A stretch of 5,880 nucleotides of DNA, taken from the NCBI GenBank assembly GCA_002392765.1, contig DGHT01000029.1, positions 1-5,880 on the forward strand, read 5' to 3'. The stretch's first letter is position 1. Each line of letters opens with the position of its first letter. The stretch comes from Verrucomicrobia bacterium UBA3841 (GTDB lineage: Bacteria; Verrucomicrobiota; Kiritimatiellia; RFP12; UBA1067). The translations under genes and the position numbers were made by a program. Under the pieces are notes generated by a model. The model saw only the letters and a list, made by a program, of their open reading frames with translations. It was not told where the DNA came from and did no database searches. Positions 1 through 4,992 of this stretch are shown piece after piece.

Positions 1-2
1 CC

Positions 3-17
3 TGTTTCCCGGAAACA
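3..17. repeat. Short perfect inverted repeat downstream of the first ATPase gene
   Basis: The sequence TGTTTCC-C-GGAAACA is a perfect 7-bp dyad with a one-base centre. It lies about 41 bases after the stop codon of the ATPase gene on the minus strand. It has no T-run on either side, so it is not a typical intrinsic terminator. It could be a protein site or a weak hairpin in the 3' region of the transcript. The window edge cuts off what follows. Confidence 0.45.
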
Positions 18-57
18 CCTTCTTCGAGCATAAAGCATATCCTCCGCAACGTCGCAA

Positions 58-1347
58 TCACGGCTTTAGACAACTTATGGGGCAGACGATTACGCCATCT
101 TCCTTCCTTCGGTACGCAAACTCACCGACTGCCGTCACAACCATCAGAAACCTTGGAGGCGAAATCCCCCTGTTCTCTATCAAAGAACGTAATTTATTCA
201 ACGCCCCCGCACCTTCCTCAATCAAAGACTCGCCGCCAAGCTTCACCTCCGCCAAGGCGTACGATCCATCCCACGATTGCATCACAGCATCGCATTCAAG
301 CCCCGTCTTGTCATGATAGCGCATCACACGCCCATCCATCGCGTCCATATAAGTGCGCAGATCGCGCACGGCAAGAGCTTCGAAGAAGTAGCCGTAGCTG
401 CGCAAGTCGTCCATAAGTCCGTTGGGCGTCGTTCCAAGGGCGACGGCGGCGATGGACGGATCGACAAAAAAGCGTGTATCGGACGTGCGAACAGAATCCT
501 TAGATCTGAGTTCGGGACACCAGGCAGGCATCTCCTCGACGACGAATATCCCCTTCAACGCCTTCAGATACGAGGCAATCGTATCTTCTGATGTACTTTG
601 CGATTCGTTCGCGACAATGTCCTTCCTGATTGCAGAAAGATTGGATTGCGTTCCCTGCAGTCGTGCATACGACTTCATGATGGCACGAACCCGCATTGGA
701 TCACGCGGAACGTCATCATATCTCGAAATGTCACTTTCGGTCACGGCGATGTAGTAGTCTTTCGCATGCCGAAGCGCCGCGCTGCCGCTCTTTCCGACCG
801 ACAACGGCCAACCGCCTCTGCAGATTATGAACGCCATGTCCTTCAGCTTGCGTTCTTGCGCCTTGGCGGACGTGAATTCGTCAGGCCTGTCAAATAAATC
901 ACGAAGGCTCACCTCGCCAGACGACTCACCTGATTCCCATAGACTCATTGGGCGCATCTTTATCCACGAGAACCTTCCCGTACCGGAATGCCGTATCTGC
1001 TTCCTCTTTTTAGGCGAAACAACCGAGGATCCGGTCAAAATGAAATGCCTTTCTCCGCCACTTCGGTCAACAGTATGCCTTACCGCATCCCAAATCTGCG
1101 GAATGTCCTGCCACTCGTCTATAAGACGAGGTGAATCGCCCGCCAGCAAATTGCTGATTTCTGTCTGAGCGATTTGCAGATATTGTTCCCTTCTGTCTGG
1201 ATCCGTCAGATAAATGCAACTCTTTGCGATCTGTTCGCAGGTAGTGGTTTTCCCGCACCACTTTGGTCCCTCAAGGACAACCGCTCCAGCAGACCCAATC
1301 CGCTCGGAAAGGATTTCATCCACTATTCTTTGCCTATAATTGCTCAT
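58..1347 (-). CDS. AAA ATPase with C-terminal DUF4143 (PD-(D/E)XK-like) domain
   Basis: This 429-residue protein has the layout of the ATP-binding DUF4143 family: an N-terminal AAA domain (about 1-140) followed by a winged-helix-like linker and a nuclease-fold C-terminal domain (about 200-400). Visible motifs are a Walker A (GPKWCGKTT, residues 27-35), a Walker B (LIDEWQ, D77/E78) and a sensor-like ILTGSS at 103-108. The C-terminal part keeps the PD-(D/E)XK signature: E323, D353 in LECD, and E367/K369 in AEVK. The cellular role of the family is poorly known. Members are usually single-gene accessory units, and a nucleic-acid or defence/stress function is only inference. The ATG at 1347 is chosen because it gives the N-terminal helix before Walker A and no later Met precedes that motif. 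There is no Shine-Dalgarno, and the -10 box ends only 10 bases upstream, so initiation is probably near-leaderless. Less GC-rich than the GH28 operon, consistent with acquisition. The gene stands alone, with its own promoter. Confidence 0.93.
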   Translation of the reverse strand: MSNYRQRIVDEILSERIGSAGAVVLEGPKWCGKTTTCEQIAKSCIYLTDPDRREQYLQIAQTEISNLLAGDSPRLIDEWQDIPQIWDAVRHTVDRSGGERHFILTGSSVVSPKKRKQIRHSGTGRFSWIKMRPMSLWESGESSGEVSLRDLFDRPDEFTSAKAQERKLKDMAFIICRGGWPLSVGKSGSAALRHAKDYYIAVTESDISRYDDVPRDPMRVRAIMKSYARLQGTQSNLSAIRKDIVANESQSTSEDTIASYLKALKGIFVVEEMPAWCPELRSKDSVRTSDTRFFVDPSIAAVALGTTPNGLMDDLRSYGYFFEALAVRDLRTYMDAMDGRVMRYHDKTGLECDAVMQSWDGSYALAEVKLGGESLIEEGAGALNKLRSLIENRGISPPRFLMVVTAVGEFAYRRKEDGVIVCPISCLKP

Positions 1348-1357
1348 AACGACAGAT

Positions 1358-1386
1358 ATTATAACATATCATGACGTGCAGCGCAA
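1358..1386 (-). promoter_or_regulatory. Extended -10 promoter of the first ATPase gene, with a dyad over the -10
   Basis: On the minus strand there is a consensus TATAAT (1358-1363) preceded by TG plus one base, making an extended -10. A weak -35 (TTGCGC, 1381-1386) lies 17 bases further upstream. The predicted transcription start is near 1351, only about 4 bases before the ATG at 1347. A small dyad, GATAT-N6-ATATC (1355-1370), is centred on the -10 and could be an operator. The 23-base repeat array begins 6 bases beyond the -35. Promoter assignment is by motif match only. Confidence 0.6.
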
Positions 1387-1392
1387 TGGACA

Positions 1393-1476
1393 TTCGGCAG
1401 TTTGGACGATTTTCGTTCGGCAGTTTGGACGATTTTCGTTCGGCAGTTTGGACGATTTTTGTTCGGCAGTTTGGAC
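1393..1476. repeat. 23-base tandem direct repeat, about 3.7 copies
   Basis: Copies begin at 1393, 1416, 1439 and 1462. Each starts TTCGGCAGTTTGGAC and continues GATTTTCG, with no spacer between copies. Copy 3 has one change (T for C in the TTTTCG end) and copy 4 stops after the first 15 bases. Because 23 is not a multiple of three, the array is unlikely to be coding. It sits directly upstream of the ATPase promoter, so an iteron-like binding array for a regulator is plausible. It lacks the spacers of a CRISPR array. Confidence 0.92.
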
Positions 1477-1513
1477 AACCAAAGCATCACTACGCCCATT
1501 TCAAATCCTGCCC

Positions 1514-1544
1514 AAACATTGCAAAGACCTTCTGTGCAATGTTT
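1514..1544. repeat. Inverted repeat with 10-bp perfect arms
   Basis: AAACATTGCA (1514-1523) and TGCAATGTTT (1535-1544) are perfect reverse complements separated by 11 bases. A hairpin could form in RNA from either strand. Neither side carries a T-run beyond the arms, so an intrinsic terminator is not well supported. It lies between the 23-base array and a small signal-peptide-like frame, and its role is unknown. Confidence 0.7.
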
Positions 1545-1563
1545 CACGCGACAAGCCGCGCCG

Positions 1564-1617
1564 TCAGCGCTCAAGATTTTCCGCAAGCGCGACCGCCGCA
1601 ACTGTCATTTTATTCAT
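1564..1617 (-). other. Small signal-peptide-like reading frame, possible 5' remnant of an exported-protein gene
   Basis: On the minus strand, an AAGGAA Shine-Dalgarno (1628-1633) stands 10 bases before an ATG at 1617 that opens MNKMTVAAVALAENLER and then stops at TGA (1564-1566). An in-frame ATG at 1626 would add three residues but sits too close to the SD. The short basic N-terminus followed by TVAAVALA resembles the start of a Sec signal peptide that has lost the rest of its protein. It could equally be a chance frame or a tiny leader peptide. No downstream frame clearly continues it. It is reported because the SD spacing and hydrophobic character agree. Confidence 0.22.
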
Positions 1618-1756
1618 CGTTCTCATTTTCCTTTCATTCTCCGGACGGAACATCCGGCAATGCAGGGCATGCGGCATACCAGATATTCGAATAGCATTCT
1701 ACATCAAACGCAGATGAAAAGCAACTGTACTTTTTACAATTCAGAAATTACAAAAT

Positions 1757-1945
1757 CCGGGGAGGGACGCGCGCCCGCGCGTCCGCCGCGCAGGTTTTTG
1801 TCTCACGCAGAGGCGCGTAACCGCCCCTTGAGGGTGGGCGCGACCCATGGGGAAGCGACCAAGCCGAGCGAAGCGAGAGCCGAGAGAGCGCGGAGATGTC
1901 GTTTACAGGCAAAGCGCGGCCAGCCCGGTCGTTCAACCGGGTTCA
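1757..1945. other. GC-rich structured intergenic block with three hairpins
   Basis: An abrupt change from AT-rich to very GC-rich sequence occurs near 1757. Three potential stems follow. The first is GGACGCGC/GCGCGTCC (1765-1784, 8 bp, 4-base loop). The second is CCGCCC/GGGTGG (1821-1837, one G-T pair, 5-base loop), extendable by GCGC pairs at 1813-1816 and 1838-1841. The third is CCCGGT/ACCGGG (1924-1941, 6-base loop). Between the second and third, 1849-1896 holds 48 bases with no T on the plus strand. The last part contains GGGTTCAAATCCC, which resembles a tRNA T-arm, but no complete tRNA can be folded. It could be a dispersed repeat element or a structured RNA; the strand is unknown. Confidence 0.4.
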
Positions 1946-2051
1946 AATCCCCTGGCGTTTTATTTGAGGTGGCCGGGCGAACCTCTTTGTGCCACTCCGT
2001 CTGGATGGTGCGCTCGTATTCGTGGTTGAGGTACACCGTGACGATTTCCAT
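1803..2051 (-). CDS. Hypothetical frame: coding-like N-terminal fragment fused to the structured block
   Basis: This 82-codon frame starts MEIVTVYLNHEYERTIQTEW. I do not recognise a family. The first 28 codons (1968-2051) look genuinely coding: of the 27 codons after the ATG, 23 end in G or C, matching the GH28 operon. From codon 29 (TCA AAT AAA) onward that bias breaks down, and the frame runs into the hairpin-rich, tRNA-arm-like sequence. The likeliest reading is a 5' gene fragment or a truncated gene whose remainder has been lost or replaced, rather than an intact 82-residue protein. No convincing Shine-Dalgarno precedes the ATG. One copy of the direct repeat that bounds the neighbouring ATPase cassette ends 4 bases upstream of it. 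Confidence 0.25.
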   Translation of the reverse strand: MEIVTVYLNHEYERTIQTEWHKEVRPATSNKTPGDLNPVERPGWPRFACKRHLRALSALASLGLVASPWVAPTLKGRLRASA

Positions 2052-2054
2052 TTC

Positions 2055-2100
2055 GCTGAAACAGCACTGTCAACGGGGTGTCACCCCATGATTTCCTACG
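2055..2100. repeat. Left copy of the direct repeat bounding the second ATPase cassette
   Basis: This segment aligns in the same orientation with 3454-3498. By eye, about 36 identities fall in 47 aligned columns, and the core (GCTGAAA through CCCC) has about 28 of 34. Shared words include GCTGAAA, GTCAAC, GGGTGTC and CCCC. It covers the stop codon of the ATPase gene (2096-2098) and about 41 bases beyond it. Inside it, 2075-2087 is GGGGTG-T-CACCCC, a perfect 6-bp dyad that is degenerate in the other copy. Confidence 0.7.
2075..2087. repeat. GC-rich dyad just after the second ATPase stop codon
   Basis: GGGGTG-T-CACCCC lies 8 bases after the stop codon on the minus strand. No T-run follows (the next bases are GTTGACAG), so it is not a standard intrinsic terminator. 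It may act as an mRNA end-stabilising hairpin or be the core of a recombination site in the bounding repeat. Confidence 0.4.
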
Positions 2101-3304
2101 GCTCGAGAAGCCATTCGACAAGATTGCGGTGCTTGACTCCGTTTCTTGCGAAGTTCACCATGTCCAACGACAATACCAGTTTGTCATACTGGTCGGGAAC
2201 GGACTCAAGGGAGGAGAATTCCCTATCCCTCGTAGTCTGGTCGGGCATAAGATAGGAAACCTGCACATAGAGCCGTTCGGAGTGCTTCTGGCAGACAAAA
2301 TCGACTTCCTTGGATCGCACACGGCCGATTGTGACGCTATAGCCTCTTCGAATCAGCTCTGAATATACGATGTTTTCCAGAACCTGGTCGATGTCCTCGC
2401 CGCGCAAGTCGCCGACTACCGCGCGGCGCAGACCTGGATCCGACACATAGTATTTCTCGTCCACGCTCAAGATTCGCTTGCCTATCAGATCCTCACGCTG
2501 CACCTTGCTGAACAGAAAGGCGTCTTCGCAAGCGCGAAGGTAGTTGAGAACAGTCTCGACAGTCGTCGCCCTTCGCTCATGCTTGAGGAATCTGACTATG
2601 CTTGCAGCGGAGAACACATGTCCGCATTCCGTCATGACGAAACGGACAATCCGGTCAAGAAGGTCAACATCCCTGATTTGAAGCCGCCGCATGACGTCTT
2701 TGGACAAGATTGCCCAATAAAGGTCGTCCAAATAGGTCTGAACCGACTGACTGGCATAATTTACCTGCGGCAGAAACGGGAGGCCGCCGAATTCGCGGTA
2801 TTTGTCGAAGAGTTCCCAGTCGGACAAGATCCCAAATGCAGAACCGGCAACCGCCTTGAACTCGCCAAAGGAAAATGGCGCCACATGGAACTCGACATAT
2901 CGTCCAGTGATGTATGTTGCCAACTCTCCAGACAGCAACTTTGAGTTTGAACCTGTTATGTAGATGTCAACATTCTTCCTTTTCCGAAGTGAATTGACCT
3001 GAAGCTCCCATTCCTCGACATCGTGAATCTCATCAAGGAACAAAGCAACTTTTCTATCCCCTGCATCATTGATTCGCTGAATAAGTTCTTCATGTAGAAC
3101 GTCTTTCTTGAGATACCGCACATTGTCACGACTTTCAAAGTCCAGATAAATTGTCTCGCAGTCAGGGTGATCTTTTTGAATCGCATCGCGAATCTGCTCT
3201 AGAATTACAGACTTGCCACTTCGGCGCATACCGGTTATGACCTTAATCACATCTGTTCCGATGAAAGGTCGTATTTGATGCAAATAATGCTCACGAATTA
3301 ACAT
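2096..3304 (-). CDS. AAA ATPase with DUF4143 domain (AAA_14-type), lacking the nuclease-type lysine
   Basis: This 402-residue protein is a typical-length member of the AAA_14/DUF4143 family. Visible motifs are Walker A (GMRRSGKS, residues 25-32), Walker B (VALFLDEIH, D91/E92), an ITGSN sensor stretch (116-120), and TGRY followed by FSFGEF, the usual join to the linker. The C-terminal domain shows E310, then EVDFVC (E333, D335), but the place where a PD-(D/E)XK enzyme has E-x-K reads YVQVS, so nuclease activity is unlikely. The start is placed at 3304, not the earlier in-frame ATG at 3334. The 3304 ATG has a strong SD 4 bases away, while the 3334 ATG lies upstream of the -10 box and would not be transcribed from that promoter. 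The family's biological role is unresolved. The gene is a lone unit with its own promoter between direct repeats, and it shares only general architecture with the other ATPase in the window. Confidence 0.94.
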   Translation of the reverse strand: MLIREHYLHQIRPFIGTDVIKVITGMRRSGKSVILEQIRDAIQKDHPDCETIYLDFESRDNVRYLKKDVLHEELIQRINDAGDRKVALFLDEIHDVEEWELQVNSLRKRKNVDIYITGSNSKLLSGELATYITGRYVEFHVAPFSFGEFKAVAGSAFGILSDWELFDKYREFGGLPFLPQVNYASQSVQTYLDDLYWAILSKDVMRRLQIRDVDLLDRIVRFVMTECGHVFSAASIVRFLKHERRATTVETVLNYLRACEDAFLFSKVQREDLIGKRILSVDEKYYVSDPGLRRAVVGDLRGEDIDQVLENIVYSELIRRGYSVTIGRVRSKEVDFVCQKHSERLYVQVSYLMPDQTTRDREFSSLESVPDQYDKLVLSLDMVNFARNGVKHRNLVEWLLEP

Positions 3305-3308
3305 ATTG

Positions 3309-3316
3309 CCTCCCTC
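3309..3316 (-). promoter_or_regulatory. Ribosome binding site deciding the start of the second ATPase
   Basis: GAGGGAGG on the minus strand, 4 bases before the ATG at 3304. It is far stronger than anything near the alternative ATG at 3334 and fixes the start of the protein at MLIREHYL. Confidence 0.75.
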
Positions 3317-3324
3317 GGAAGCAT

Positions 3325-3354
3325 ATAATATCATCTTTTATAACCGTATGTCAA
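3325..3354 (-). promoter_or_regulatory. Sigma70-type promoter of the second ATPase, with a dyad over the -35
   Basis: A perfect TTGACA -35 (3349-3354) and a TATTAT -10 (3325-3330, 5 of 6) are 18 bases apart on the minus strand. The predicted start is near 3318, giving a leader of about 14 bases that just contains the SD. A dyad ACCGT-N6-ACGGT (3343-3358) is centred on the -35, suggesting a repressor site. The inverted-repeat cluster begins 6 bases upstream of the -35. Confidence 0.7.
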
Positions 3355-3360
3355 CGGTGA

Positions 3361-3424
3361 TTTCTTAAATCCATCGGTTATGGCCGATGAATTTAAGAAA
3401 CCTCAAAATCCATCGGCCATAACC
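3361..3424. repeat. Nested inverted repeats able to form two alternative hairpins
   Basis: Arms at 3361-3377 and 3384-3400 are 17 bases each with one mismatch and a 6-base loop (TTTCTTAAAT...ATTTAAGAAA at the ends, CATCGG/CCGATG inside). A second pairing joins 3376-3393 (GGTTATGGCCGATG...) to 3407-3424 (...CATCGGCCATAACC), with a 14-bp perfect stretch. Both pairings use 3384-3393, so they exclude each other. A further partial copy (GATTATGGC on the minus strand) lies at 3433-3441. No T-run follows, so this is more likely a multi-site operator or recombination site than a terminator. Confidence 0.8.
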
Positions 3425-3453
3425 ATTACCTTGCCATAATCGTCGCTTTTGCG

Positions 3454-3498
3454 GCTGAAATTCGCACCGTCAACAGGGTGTCTCCCCGCAATTCCACG
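3454..3498. repeat. Right copy of the direct repeat bounding the second ATPase cassette
   Basis: Direct partner of 2055-2100. It lies between the GH28 gene's 3' side and the inverted-repeat cluster. The two copies are about 1.4 kb apart, and the segment between them holds the whole ATPase gene, its promoter and its upstream repeats. The 101 bases between this repeat and the GH28 stop (3499-3598) show no gene and no clear intrinsic terminator. Confidence 0.7.
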
Positions 3499-3598
3499 AT
3501 TCTGTGAGACGGAGTGAGATGAATTGAGAACCCGGAATGCAATTACAATCTTCGCTTCGCCGCGCAGTGCGTATACCGCTAGGTTTCATGCAACTCTG

Positions 3599-4981
3599 TC
3601 ATCGCTCGTTGCAGACGTCGTCGAAGACCATCGGCTCGCGGCGGTCGGATGTGCCAGGCGCGAGCGGGAACGAGACATTATCGAGCTGAAGGCCGTCGAC
3701 ATGGCGCACGTACAGTCCGTAGGCGGGAAGGACGCAGCCGAACAGATTCGCATTCGGATATTTTCCGGCCGCCTCTGGAACAGGGCGCGTCCGCTCGACT
3801 TCTGTATCGCCGCCGCCGCGGCAGACGATCTTCACGTTGCGCAGCATAACGTCCTTCACGCGGCAGCCTTCGACACCCGTGATGGAACTTGCGATGTGCG
3901 AAAGCGATTCACCTTCGATATCCTCAAGGAGCAGACGGCGGAATATCCGCTTGTCGGACGGGGGCGTTCCGCAGACCCGCCCCGTGCGCGTCCCGCCGCG
4001 GATGAAGATCGGCACACAGCTCCCCATGGCGGGAATCCGCCGGAACGTCACATTTTCCACTATGCCGCCGTCCACGTTCTCAATGGCTATGGAGGAAAGC
4101 CCGGACGGTTCGTCAGCTCCCACGCCCGGATAGTCGCGCGCATGGTCGGCGTTCACGAACCAGAGGCAGTTCCGCCCGGGGCGGAGATCGGGGAAATCGC
4201 GACGCGGCGCCTCAGTGCGGCAGTCGACGAACTCGATGTTCCGCATCGTGCCGTGGCTGGCCGTCCCGAGCTTAAGCCCCGCACAGTGCGAACGCGCCGT
4301 CACGTTTGTGACAAGCACGTTTTCAACGGCGAAGCCGGGATTGTTCGACTTGAGGCATATCGCATCGTCGCCGGTGTCTATGTCGCAGTCGGCAATAACG
4401 ACGTTGCGCGCCTCGATGTCGATGCCGTCGTTGTTCGCGTTCGCGTGGCTGTCGATCACGAGTCTGCGGACATCCACCCCGTCGCAGCACTTGAACACGA
4501 CGCCCCAGCAGGCGGAATCGCGCAGCGTGAAGTCCGACAACCGCACGCCGCGGCAGTCGGCGAAGAAGATGCCGCGAGGGCGGGTCCCTTCCTGGTTTCC
4601 GCCGTAGTTCGCCGGCTGCGGCCAGGCGGTTCCGTTGCCGAATATCTCGCCTTCTCCCGTGATCGCGACATTCGTGACGGCGACGGCGGAAACGACCGCG
4701 CTCCACGTCCCTTCCGAAAACGGCAGCGTCGTGACGCGGTAGTTGTCAAGGCCGACAGCGCCTTCGAGCACTGCCCCCTTCTCAAGATGCAGCTCGACAT
4801 TGCTCCTGAGATCAAGCTGTCCGACGACATGCCGCCCGGCCGGAACGACAACCCTCCCGCCGCCCCGCGCGGCGGCCTCGTCAATCTCGCGCTGGAACGC
4901 GGCGGTCTCAAAACCCGCTGCCGCCGCGCCAGCAGCAACAGCGGACAGAAATCCTGCACATGCCAGCAGACTCTTTTTCAT
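3599..4981 (-). CDS. Secreted GH28-like right-handed beta-helix enzyme (polygalacturonase family)
   Basis: This 460-residue protein starts with a Sec signal peptide (MKKSLLACAGFLSAVAAGAA; cleavage likely near residue 22), so it acts outside the cytoplasm. The mature part has the repeating pattern of a pectin-lyase-type parallel beta-helix. GH28 catalytic motifs are recognisable: NND at 183-185 (usual NTD), GID at 186-188, and DTGDDA at 202-207, giving acidic residues D185, D205 and D206. The family's GHG motif appears as CAG in SHCAGLKLGT (231-240), so the usual histidine is missing, and no RIK motif is evident. This suggests a divergent GH28 branch acting on a pectin or rhamnogalacturonan side structure rather than plain polygalacturonate; substrate is inference. 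The start at 4981 is supported by an SD 6 bases upstream and by the signal peptide. It follows the phosphoesterase gene by 9 bases in one operon. Confidence 0.88.
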   Translation of the reverse strand: MKKSLLACAGFLSAVAAGAAAAGFETAAFQREIDEAAARGGGRVVVPAGRHVVGQLDLRSNVELHLEKGAVLEGAVGLDNYRVTTLPFSEGTWSAVVSAVAVTNVAITGEGEIFGNGTAWPQPANYGGNQEGTRPRGIFFADCRGVRLSDFTLRDSACWGVVFKCCDGVDVRRLVIDSHANANNDGIDIEARNVVIADCDIDTGDDAICLKSNNPGFAVENVLVTNVTARSHCAGLKLGTASHGTMRNIEFVDCRTEAPRRDFPDLRPGRNCLWFVNADHARDYPGVGADEPSGLSSIAIENVDGGIVENVTFRRIPAMGSCVPIFIRGGTRTGRVCGTPPSDKRIFRRLLLEDIEGESLSHIASSITGVEGCRVKDVMLRNVKIVCRGGGDTEVERTRPVPEAAGKYPNANLFGCVLPAYGLYVRHVDGLQLDNVSFPLAPGTSDRREPMVFDDVCNER

Positions 4982-4987
4982 TTGAAT

Positions 4988-4992
4988 CCCTC
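4988..4992 (-). promoter_or_regulatory. Shine-Dalgarno of the GH28 gene overlapping the upstream stop codon
   Basis: The minus strand reads TGAGGGATTCAA then ATG. GAGGG shares its GA with the TGA stop of the phosphoesterase gene and sits 6 bases before the start, which favours translational coupling of the two genes. Confidence 0.65.

Noticed and set aside
1393..1476. CRISPR array
   Set aside because: The 23-base units follow each other without variable spacers, and no cas gene is present.
1900..1965. tRNA gene on the plus strand
   Set aside because: Only a T-arm-like GGGTTCAAATCCC is visible. Its stem has mismatches in the outer two pairs, and no matching acceptor stem, anticodon arm or CCA end can be placed.
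1402..2091. 229-codon plus-strand open frame through the intergenic region
   Set aside because: It runs through the tandem array, hairpins and GC-rich block, has low-complexity translation, no SD and no family resemblance.
2055..2100. Integron attC site bounding a gene cassette
   Set aside because: The repeat contains GTTGAC-like words but does not match the R' (GTTRRRY) and R'' (RYYYAAC) core sites, and no integrase is in the window.
3305..3334. Upstream ATG of the second ATPase (adds MILYASEGGN)
   Set aside because: The ATG lies upstream of the predicted -10 box and has no SD, whereas the ATG at 3304 has GAGGGAGG at close spacing.
3361..3400. Intrinsic terminator for the GH28 operon
   Set aside because: The stem is long but AT-rich at its base, and no T-run follows it on the minus strand.
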